The notes under the pieces were generated by a model that was given only the letters and a program-made list of their open reading frames with translations, made no database searches and had not been told where the DNA came from. DNA of 39,160 nucleotides from DASXTB01 sp036505615 (lineage in GTDB: Bacteria > Acidobacteriota > UBA6911 > JACQSX01). Position 1 is the first letter of the stretch. Every line of letters starts with the position of its first letter. Shown here piece by piece: positions 32,773 to 39,160 of the stretch. The stretch covers positions 1-39,160 of the forward strand of contig DASXTB010000065.1 in assembly GCA_036505615.1 (NCBI GenBank), read 5' to 3'. Position numbers and translations under genes: made by a program.

Positions 32773-33939
32773 ATGCCGGTCAACGAAAAAATAACGGAGA
32801 GACAAACGAATCTAATCGGCCTGACGCAGCCGGAGTTGGAAGAATTGGCGCGCGGGATGGGAGAGCCGGCTTACCGCGGGCGCCAACTCTACCACGCTGT
32901 CTACGCTAAGAAGATTTTTGATTTCTCGCGCATGACCGATCTGTCCGTTGCGTTCCGGAATCGGCTGGCAGAGAACTTCCAGCTTCAACTCCCCACTCTT
33001 CACTCCCAGCAGAAATCCAACGACGGGACCATCAAAATGCTCCTGGCGCTTGTGGACGGCGAAAAAATCGAGTGTGTTTACATTCCAGAGGAGCGACGCG
33101 ACACTCTCTGCATTTCCAGCCAGGTCGGGTGTGCCGTGGGATGCACTTTCTGCGCCACGGCAACCATGGGTCTGCGCCGAAACATGACGGCCGGTGAGAT
33201 CGTGGGGCAGGCGCTCTACGCTATTAAAGCGGAGCTGATCCGCAAGGCTGAAGCCCCTGACGGTCCAGAGCGGGAGAGGGGGAGAGTGGGAGAGCGGGTG
33301 AGGAGGCGAGTGGATGGAGTACGGATCGATCCGTCTTCGGAATCCGCAGAAACTTCACGCTACGGTTTTAACATCGTCATGATGGGGATGGGTGAGCCGC
33401 TGCACAACTTCGAGCAGGTCGCTCGAGCCATTCGCATCCTGTGCGATCCGGCCGGCATGGCTGTCTCTCATCGTAAAATCACACTCTCCACGAGCGGCGT
33501 CGTCTCCGGTCTGCTCAGGTTGGCACAGGAGCCAGTGATCCCGAATCTCGCTATATCTCTGAATGCCGCCGATGACCGGACCCGCACCGAAATTATGCCC
33601 ATCAACAAGAAGTGGAACATCGAGGCGCTGTTGGACGCCTGCCGGCAATTTCCGCTCGACTCGCGCCGCCGCATTACCTTCGAGTACGTGCTGCTGGCCG
33701 GGGTAAATGATTCTGAGGAAGACGCGCGGCAACTGGCGCGATTGCTGGCCGGTCTGCGGGCCAAAGTGAATTTGATAGCGTGGAACTTCAACGCCGACCT
33801 CCCCTTTAAGACGCCTCCGTCGACGAGCGTGGATCGCTTCAAGGAAATTCTGGAAGCAAGCGGTCTTTCGGCCTTCCTGCGAAAGCCAAGGGGCGCCGAC
33901 ATCTACGCTGCCTGCGGCCAGCTGGCGCTGCAGAGTTAA
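32773..33939 (+). CDS. rlmN: 23S rRNA (adenine(2503)-C(2))-methyltransferase RlmN
   Basis: The 388-residue radical-SAM enzyme has cluster cysteines C120, C124 and C127, the conserved C113 seven residues before, and the methyl-carrying Cys at C381 (GADIYAACGQL). MGMGEPLHN and LNAADDRTRTEIMPINKK are also in place. It methylates A2503 of 23S rRNA and A37 of some tRNAs. Residues about 161-195 are an insertion (GPERERGRVGERVRRR and following) encoded by an octamer array, lying between the radical-SAM core strand and GMGEPL. All catalytic residues are retained, so activity is plausible. Confidence 0.97.
   Translation: MPVNEKITERQTNLIGLTQPELEELARGMGEPAYRGRQLYHAVYAKKIFDFSRMTDLSVAFRNRLAENFQLQLPTLHSQQKSNDGTIKMLLALVDGEKIECVYIPEERRDTLCISSQVGCAVGCTFCATATMGLRRNMTAGEIVGQALYAIKAELIRKAEAPDGPERERGRVGERVRRRVDGVRIDPSSESAETSRYGFNIVMMGMGEPLHNFEQVARAIRILCDPAGMAVSHRKITLSTSGVVSGLLRLAQEPVIPNLAISLNAADDRTRTEIMPINKKWNIEALLDACRQFPLDSRRRITFEYVLLAGVNDSEEDARQLARLLAGLRAKVNLIAWNFNADLPFKTPPSTSVDRFKEILEASGLSAFLRKPRGADIYAACGQLALQS
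33268..33315. repeat. Six 8-bp units inside rlmN
   Basis: GAGCGGGA, GAGGGGGA, GAGTGGGA, GAGCGGGT, GAGGAGGC and GAGTGGAT fill exactly 48 bp, or 16 codons. The reading frame is kept. The encoded segment is Arg/Glu/Gly rich and has no counterpart in normal RlmN. Confidence 0.9.
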
Positions 33940-34143
33940 ATCTTCTTCCTGTTCATGGTGATCCCGCCGAGGGTTGCGCAATCCCTTTTCTCTGCTATCT
34001 TGGATCTTGGGCTTTCTGTACTTCGGTAGGTTTCCTATTTATAGACGGGAGTTGTTGTGAGAAAGACCCGCCCATTCGCTACCCTATACGTTCCCCATGG
34101 TTACAGTCGGGAATCATTCGCACCAATGCTGAAGGAGATCTGT

Positions 34144-35214
34144 ATGAAGAAAGTTATTTGGTTTAGTCTCGCTTTTTTGTTTCTCCTCCGTTCTTCCCCG
34201 GCCATGGCTGCCTCGCTTGAGGAAATTACCATTCTGCAAGCGCAAACGACGGCCACTATCAGCGGCATCAGCCCATCTTCAACCGGGGCAGGCGGCCCGA
34301 CTTTTACTTTGACGGTGACTGGCGCCAACTTCACCAGTAATTCTGTAGTGAGATGGAACGGCGCCGCACGGACCACTTCATTTGTTAGTGCCACTCAGTT
34401 AACAGCAACCATACCCGCCAGCGACATCGCCACACCGGGCACGGCGAGCGTAACGGTAGCAAACGCAGACGGAAGCGGCGTTTCCAATGCCGTGCAGTTC
34501 ACCATCACGACAGAGACAACCCTCTTCTTTGCCCAACTTGCCGAGGGAAAAATCGCGACCGGCACCTTCAAGACAAAATTGCTCGTTATCAATCCTAACA
34601 ACAAGGTGGTGACAGCTACCGTCGATTTCTTCACCGATACAGGCGACCCATTTCCCGTCGATATCGGCTTGGGCAATCCGACAGCGTCATTCCCCATCAA
34701 TATTCCTGCCAAGTCAGAGATCGTCATCACCACGGGGGGGACTCGTTCTACGGCTTCACCGGGATGGGCGCGGGTGAAATCGGCCGATCGAATTGGAGGA
34801 CTGGTTGTGTACCAGTTTTTTAATGCCTCTGGAGCTTTCGTCACGGAGGCGGGCGTGGCGGCAGCGCCTCTGGTGAGAAAATTCGTCATACCGGCAGACT
34901 TCAGCGGTTCCTTTGAAAGCGCGCTGGCGCTGGTAAATCCCTCTGATACTTTGACCGCATCGGTCACCCTGCACCTGCTCGACGCGGGCGGAAGGGAGAT
35001 TGCCACCGCCAATCGCCTGTTTGGCCCCAGGCAGCACAAGGCCGAATTCCTGCGCGGCGAGATCTTCCCGGCAGGGCTGATACCGGCAGGCTTTCAAGGG
35101 ACGGTGGAAATTGAAAGCACTCCGGGGTCTCCGGTGGCCGCCGTCACGCTGCGGACATTGAATGGATTGCAGACGTCGAGCTTACCGGTGGTGGCAGAGC
35201 CGGAAGGACAGTAG
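34144..35214 (+). CDS. Exported IPT/TIG-domain protein
   Basis: Start at ATG 34144, preceded by AAGGAGA; an upstream open stretch from 34057 lacks support. The 356-residue product has a signal peptide (KKVIWFSLAFLFLLRSSPAMAA). An IPT/TIG immunoglobulin-like domain follows at about residues 30-125 (ISGISPSSTGAGGPTFTLTVTGANF). Two further beta-rich modules have paired motifs such as ALVNPSDTLTASVTLHLLDAGG and LLVINPNNKVVTATVDFFTDTG. Those modules are common in extracellular proteins of Acidobacteriota. It is likely a secreted adhesion or surface protein with no catalytic residues. The gap 33940-34143 holds nothing recognisable. Confidence 0.8.
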   Translation: MKKVIWFSLAFLFLLRSSPAMAASLEEITILQAQTTATISGISPSSTGAGGPTFTLTVTGANFTSNSVVRWNGAARTTSFVSATQLTATIPASDIATPGTASVTVANADGSGVSNAVQFTITTETTLFFAQLAEGKIATGTFKTKLLVINPNNKVVTATVDFFTDTGDPFPVDIGLGNPTASFPINIPAKSEIVITTGGTRSTASPGWARVKSADRIGGLVVYQFFNASGAFVTEAGVAAAPLVRKFVIPADFSGSFESALALVNPSDTLTASVTLHLLDAGGREIATANRLFGPRQHKAEFLRGEIFPAGLIPAGFQGTVEIESTPGSPVAAVTLRTLNGLQTSSLPVVAEPEGQ

Positions 35215-35627
35215 GATTTCGGATTGCGGATTTTCGATTGCGGATTGCGGAATGATCTGATTCGGAATGCGGAATGATCTGATTGCGGAATGCGGATTGC
35301 GAATTGCGGAATGATCTGATTGCGGATTGATCTGAATGCGGAATGCGGATTGCAGATTGCGGAATGAAAAACCGGCCGCCCGTAGGTCTGTAATTTGTGA
35401 ACTTATGCGGTTTTGACTGCCTCTAAGGCCATGAACAATTAAGATCAGCCCACAGCCACTCTGTTCATCCGAATTCCTCAATCCGAAATCCGTTGATTCC
35501 GCAATCCGCAATCCGCAATTCGAAATCAGATCATTCCGCAATCCGCATTCCGCAATCCGCAATCGAATCAATCCGCAATCCGCAATCGAATCATTCCGCA
35601 ATCCGCAATCCGAAATCCGCAATCGGC
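35215..35627. repeat. Large inverted pair of 7-bp arrays between convergent genes
   Basis: About twenty degenerate GGATTGC/GGAATGC/TGATCTG units run from 35215 to 35366. The opposite strand family (AATCCGC, AATCAGATCATTCC and similar) runs from 35476 to 35627, separated by about 110 bp. The second arm runs to the base before the stop codon of the minus-strand YIP1 gene. Together they could form a stem of over 100 bp. It may serve as a bidirectional terminator for the TIG and YIP1 genes. Confidence 0.9.
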
Positions 35628-36389
35628 TCATTTGGCGAAGGCGAAGGCCACTATTGCCTTGGCAGCGACGTAAAGTGCCCACAGTACGCCAGGCAATAAC
35701 AGCGACTTGCCCCAGCTCCAGCGGCGGCGGGTGAGTATCGAAATACCAAGCGCGATGATGGCCAGGTGCCAAAAGGTAAACAGGTCCAGCGAAGCACCCA
35801 GCGAATGAAGCACTGGATGGTCTGCTTTCTCGAATACTACGCCGAGGTTTGCCTGAACGGCGTTCTGCAGATCGATGGTCGCCGGATCACTGGCGAGAAA
35901 CACCACGGCGAGAAGGACGACGGACGTGGCCAGACCATACATCCAATAGCTATGCGATAGCAGAGAGAGGAATTTCTTGTAGGGTATTTCCGCGCCAAAC
36001 ATGACTGCCAGCAAATAAAGCAGACCCGCAAGCAAGGGGATAAAGATCCAGTAGACAAAAAGAGGTGACACGTACAGCATTACGGCGCCGCCCTTCGCGC
36101 TCTCGGCAGCCATCTCCTGAAGCTCGGCATCGGTCCTCTGACCGGCCATCGGATTCATTTTCATTCCCTGCAGGATGATGTTTTCCGCGCCGATCCGGTG
36201 CACCACCGTAAATTGAACCACCATTCCGAAAATACTCAGAAGGATCAGAACAACCACCCAAGCCGGCCGAATGTTGATCGATTCCACCACCGCGGACGGG
36301 TTATAAAAGATACCTGCCAGTCGGGCCGGCAGGCTCATTGGCTGCGCTGTGGCCGGCGCTGCTACCTCGCTCGCTGCTTGAGTTTCCAT
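35628..36389 (-). CDS. YIP1 family membrane protein
   Basis: Start chosen at ATG 36389, preceded by GAGGTGA; the TTG at 36410 would add seven residues over the ribosome site. The 253-residue product has a cytoplasmic N-terminus with LPARLAGIFYNPSAVVESI and then about five membrane segments (AWVVVLILLSIFGMVVQFTV; YWIFIPLLAGLLYLLAVMFG; GLATSVVLLAVVFLA; LFTFWHLAIIALGISILT; LLLPGVLWALYVAAKAIVAFAF). The layout is that of Yip1-domain proteins, widespread but uncharacterised in bacteria. Confidence 0.85.
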   Translation of the reverse strand: METQAASEVAAPATAQPMSLPARLAGIFYNPSAVVESINIRPAWVVVLILLSIFGMVVQFTVVHRIGAENIILQGMKMNPMAGQRTDAELQEMAAESAKGGAVMLYVSPLFVYWIFIPLLAGLLYLLAVMFGAEIPYKKFLSLLSHSYWMYGLATSVVLLAVVFLASDPATIDLQNAVQANLGVVFEKADHPVLHSLGASLDLFTFWHLAIIALGISILTRRRWSWGKSLLLPGVLWALYVAAKAIVAFAFAK

Positions 36390-36487
36390 ATGGCTCACCT
36401 CGTTTTTCAAAAGGCTGGTTTGAACGCGATGTTATTGTAATGGTTTCAAAACGATCACGAAATGATTTCGTGCGGTAGTCCAAGCCT

Positions 36488-36907
36488 GTGAAACCCCCGA
36501 TCGTTCCCGTCTCGGCAGTCTTACTTGAAAAGGAGGGAAAGTTTTTGGTACTCAAGCGGGCGTCCAGCGGCCATCTACCTTTCCTATGGGAATTCCCAGG
36601 CGGCAAAAAGTCCGCCAATGAAAGCTGGCGCCTGTGTGCCCGCCGGGAACTGCTCGAAGAGACGGATTTGCGCGCCGGGAACCTTCGTAAAGTCGCAATT
36701 CGCATTTTTAACTATGCGGAAAGAACTGTAGAGATCCACTTTTTCCATTGCCGGGAATTCTCCGGTGAATTGAACACCAAAGACGAATTTAAATGGTTGC
36801 GCCCGAACGAGATGAATCCTGACGATTTCCCTGAGGCCAACCACGAGGTGATCGAACGGCTCAAGCAGGGACGCCTCTTTCGGCCGATCAAGGTCAGGCA
36901 GCCGTAA
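36488..36907 (+). CDS. NUDIX hydrolase, MutT-like
   Basis: The 139-residue product starts at GTG and has the Nudix box GGKKSANESWRLCARRELLE continuing ETDL, matching Gx5Ex7REUxEE, with Asp at the usual final Gly. FLWEFPGGK is typical of MutT-type enzymes that clean 8-oxo-dGTP or related oxidised nucleotides. The size fits single-domain members. It is divergent from the YIP1 gene, with 98 bp between starts. Substrate not proven. Confidence 0.9.
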   Translation: MKPPIVPVSAVLLEKEGKFLVLKRASSGHLPFLWEFPGGKKSANESWRLCARRELLEETDLRAGNLRKVAIRIFNYAERTVEIHFFHCREFSGELNTKDEFKWLRPNEMNPDDFPEANHEVIERLKQGRLFRPIKVRQP

Positions 36908-36979
36908 TTACGCGTGGAAGCGCAGCCTCGAACAAAGGGGAAGAGGTGAGCATCGACGAAGCAAAGGACGCTGTCCCAA

Positions 36980-37100
36980 AATTTGAAACCACGGGGGACA
37001 CTGGGAACACGGGGACCAGAAGGGCTTTCGAAAGTGGCAGTAAATCTGATTTTTAAGGAATCATTAAATTCCCCGTGTTCCCAGTGTCCCCCGTGGTTCA
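36980..37100. repeat. Inverted 9-bp tandem repeats downstream of the NUDIX gene
   Basis: ACCACGGGG, GACACTGGG, AACACGGGG (about 36988-37014) are opposed by CCCCGTGTT, CCCAGTGTC, CCCCGTGGT (about 37072-37098). A loop of about 57 bp separates them. A third copy of the inverted type lies at 38878-38904. The remaining bases of the gap 36908-37303 show no gene. Confidence 0.8.
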
Positions 37101-37303
37101 AGGTTTTGAGACGCTCTCCACGCCTCGCCGCCAGAGGCAGGCGGCACAGCCACCATTTCACTGCGCGCCAATGTTGAGGAGTTCGACAGAGCCGAATCCC
37201 GGTGATCGAATGTGGCTATACAATTTGGTAGGATGCTTTGGGCTGATTTTGAATATGCGTGAATCTCAGCAGCCACCGATAGGAAATCTTTTCCGAGGTG
37301 TTC

Positions 37304-38770
37304 ATGAAAAGTTCAGTCGCCAATAAGTCAATTGCCCAAAAGGCGCAGAACAAAGGACACCACGAGGATCTCAACCTCAACCGCATTGTATCTGCTCAGT
37401 TTGATGAAGCGGCAGCGCACATGAAGCTCTCACCCGATCTGGCTATCCAGATCAAAACATGCGACAACGTTTTCTTTATTCAATTTCCGGTGAAGTTTGG
37501 AAGCCGGTACCAGATATTCCAGGGATGGCGCGCGGAACACTCGCATCATCGAAAGCCGCTCAAGGGAGGCATTCGGTTCAGTCCCACAGTGGATCAGGAC
37601 GAAATGATGGCATTGGCGGCTTTGATGACCTACAAGTGTGCCATCGTGGATGTCCCCTTCGGAGGATCTAAAGGCGGGGTGTCGCTGAATCCGCGCGATT
37701 ATTCCCCCGACCAATTGGAAAAAATCACTCGCCGATACACGGCCGAACTAATTCGCAAGGGATTCATCGGTCCGGGCGTAAATGTTCCCGCTCCTGACAT
37801 GGGTACCGGCGAGCGGGAAATGGCGTGGATAGCCGACACCTACGATGCTTTTTTCCCAGGCGGAATTGACAACATGGCTTGTGTGACGGGAAAACCCGTC
37901 ACACAGGGAGGAATTCGCGGCCGCACAGAAGCTACGGGACGGGGAGTGCAGTTTGGACTGCGCGAGGCCATGCGCCATGAGCCTGAGTTGAAGACACTAA
38001 AAATCACCCCCGGTCTACACGGGAAAAAACTTGTCATCCAGGGCTTTGGAAATGTGGGATATCACGCAGCCAAGTTCCTTTGGGAAGAGGACGGCTGCAA
38101 GATCGTGGCCATCAGCGAACAGGATGGCTTTGTCTACGACCCAAAAGGTTTAAATATCGCCAAGCTGAAATTGTATCGCGATACGACGGGCAGCATTCGC
38201 AATTTTCCCGGAGCCAAGACCCTTGACGACCCTAAGGGATGTCTGGAAATCCCGTGTGATATTTTGATTCCGGCAGCGCTGCAGAATCAGATCACGCTGG
38301 CCAATGTGGACCGGCTGCGGTGCCGCATTGTAGCCGAGGCAGCCAACGGCCCGACGACGGTTCTGGCGGAAAAGGAACTGCTGAAGCGCGGAGTTTGGCT
38401 TATTCCCGATATCTATCTAAATGCTGGAGGCGTGCTGGTGTCCTATTTTGAATGGGGAAAGAACCTGGCGCACATGCGATACGGCCGGATGGAGAAGCGG
38501 CTGGAGGAGATCCGCGGAGAGACTGTGGTAAAGACTCTGGAAGGATGCATTCAGGCCCCCATCCCCGAACAGACCAGGAGAACACTGGTGCACGGCCCGG
38601 ACGAAATCGATCTGGTCAACTCGGGCCTGGAAGGGACGATGACTCAGGCATACCAGGTGATTTTGGAGACTTACCGTCAACAGAAATTGAATAACCTTCG
38701 CACCGCCGCCTACGTGATCGCCATCGGTAAAATCGAACGCTCCTATCGCGAACTGGGGATCTTCCCCTAG
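37304..38770 (+). CDS. gdhA: Glutamate dehydrogenase (Glu/Leu/Phe/Val dehydrogenase family)
   Basis: Start placed at ATG 37304 because GAGG (37295-37298) lies five nt upstream; GTG 37298 overlaps it. The 488-residue product has KGGIRFSP, the catalytic lysine in DVPFGGSKGG, NVPAPDMGTGEREM, and the Rossmann motif VIQGFGNVGYHAA. It interconverts glutamate and 2-oxoglutarate plus ammonia. Length exceeds the usual 410-450 residues by an N-terminal tail of about 25 and a C-terminal region after VKTLEG. It would consume the 2-oxoglutarate made by the Weimberg-type enzymes, but the genes are 20 kb apart and not obviously co-regulated. Confidence 0.93.
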   Translation: MKSSVANKSIAQKAQNKGHHEDLNLNRIVSAQFDEAAAHMKLSPDLAIQIKTCDNVFFIQFPVKFGSRYQIFQGWRAEHSHHRKPLKGGIRFSPTVDQDEMMALAALMTYKCAIVDVPFGGSKGGVSLNPRDYSPDQLEKITRRYTAELIRKGFIGPGVNVPAPDMGTGEREMAWIADTYDAFFPGGIDNMACVTGKPVTQGGIRGRTEATGRGVQFGLREAMRHEPELKTLKITPGLHGKKLVIQGFGNVGYHAAKFLWEEDGCKIVAISEQDGFVYDPKGLNIAKLKLYRDTTGSIRNFPGAKTLDDPKGCLEIPCDILIPAALQNQITLANVDRLRCRIVAEAANGPTTVLAEKELLKRGVWLIPDIYLNAGGVLVSYFEWGKNLAHMRYGRMEKRLEEIRGETVVKTLEGCIQAPIPEQTRRTLVHGPDEIDLVNSGLEGTMTQAYQVILETYRQQKLNNLRTAAYVIAIGKIERSYRELGIFP

Positions 38771-38819
38771 CCGGGGCTATCACTTGGGGCTTCTCCTGCA
38801 GGATGAAACATTGTGCGGT

Positions 38820-38904
38820 AGACGGCCCACCGGGCCGTCTCTGCAAGAATGTCAAAACCCGAGAGACTGTTCCGGTCCCCGTGTTCCCAGTGTTCCCCGT
38901 GGTT
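38820..38904. repeat. AGACGGCCC hairpin and 9-bp repeats after gdhA
   Basis: AGACGGCCC-ACC-GGGCCGTCT (38820-38840) is a perfect 9-bp hairpin. CCCCGTGTT, CCCAGTGTT, CCCCGTGGT (38878-38904) repeats the family at 37072. No U-tract follows. The gap 38771-39076 contains nothing else. Confidence 0.75.
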
Positions 38905-39076
38905 TCATCAGATCTAATTACGAAATCCCCGGGTTCCGCTTTGCTCCACGCGGGGCCATATGCTGGCGCCTGCTGCGCAGGCTCTAGTTGGCGCACTTGG
39001 GATCAGATCTTGAAAATTCAATTTTAAATGTTCAAGACCTGGCCCCTTGTTGACCCTTTGCCTGGCGTCTTTGTGT

Positions 39077-39160
39077 TTATGGCCGGCTCAAGTACTTCTG
39101 GTACAGCTTTGTATGCTTGTTTTCCAGGCTGACGGGGTGGCCGTTGATGAACACGTGTTT
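39077..39160 (-). CDS. C-terminal end of an unidentified protein, possibly an amidohydrolase (partial)
   Basis: The frame is open from the window edge to TAA at 39077-39079. It encodes HVFINGHPVSLENKHTKLY and then QKYLSRP. The NGxPVSLENKHTxLYxKY pattern resembles, by recollection, the C-termini of imidazolonepropionase-like amidohydrolases of Acidobacteriota. The start lies outside, so the assignment is tentative. Confidence 0.4.
   Translation of the reverse strand, partial: KHVFINGHPVSLENKHTKLYQKYLSRP

Noticed and set aside
35182..35772. 196-residue minus-strand open frame across the heptamer arrays
   Set aside because: It is composed of translated repeats (IRNPQSAI-like) and overlaps two real genes in other frames.
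1..39160. tRNA, rRNA, riboswitch or replication origin
   Set aside because: No cloverleaf, conserved rRNA segment, known riboswitch core or DnaA-box cluster was recognised on reading. A covariance-model search was not possible.

Overview
The window looks like a chromosome segment of a free-living, probably soil-dwelling Acidobacteriota bacterium. The assignment rests on gene content: a PSCyt1/DUF1549/DUF1553 protein next to a Tat-exported DUF1501 protein, a 1133-residue TonB-dependent receptor with an N-terminal carboxypeptidase-regulatory domain, a remnant of a WD40/TolB-type kinase, and very dense short hairpin repeats. No rRNA, tRNA, CRISPR array, transposase or prophage gene was seen.

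Layout. Positions 1-5186 hold a partial gene end, an exported cupin and the PSCyt1-DUF1501 pair (minus strand). Positions 5778-13155 hold a Tat-exported enolase-superfamily enzyme, the TonB-dependent receptor, and two convergent RraA-family proteins, both with export or anchor signals. Positions 13381-18000 (minus) hold an exported AGE-family epimerase, an alpha-ketoglutaric semialdehyde dehydrogenase, a 2-keto-3-deoxy-arabinonate dehydratase-like protein and a NIPSNAP protein. A MATE transporter (minus) follows, then a Tat-exported ManD-like dehydratase and a lactate-permease family transporter (plus). After 23 kb the content becomes housekeeping: two thioredoxin-fold proteins, a histidine phosphatase, a cold-shock protein, a type III polyketide synthase, nicotinate phosphoribosyltransferase, adenylosuccinate lyase translationally coupled to a YycJ-like hydrolase, RlmN, an IPT/TIG protein, a YIP1 membrane protein, a NUDIX hydrolase and glutamate dehydrogenase.

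How the genes may work together. The 5.8-23.2 kb region reads as a sugar-acid utilisation locus. The two dehydratase-type enolase-superfamily enzymes, the epimerase and both RraA proteins carry export or anchor signals. The enzymes finishing a Weimberg-type route (2-keto-3-deoxy acid to alpha-ketoglutaric semialdehyde to 2-oxoglutarate) have none. A plausible reading is that early steps occur outside the cytoplasm, a LctP-type permease imports a small hydroxy or keto acid, and the last two steps occur inside. This division of labour is inference.

The second theme is repeats. Tandem arrays of 7-, 8-, 9- and 10-bp units, often in inverted pairs, fill most intergenic gaps. In at least four genes (PSCyt1 protein, AGE epimerase, LctP permease, RlmN) such arrays lie in frame inside the coding sequence. 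A 150-bp MITE-like element occurs in inverted orientation on both sides of one enolase-superfamily gene, with a shortened third copy elsewhere. The cold-shock gene has a terminator-like hairpin in its leader whose loop is complementary over 10 nt to the loop of its 3' terminator.
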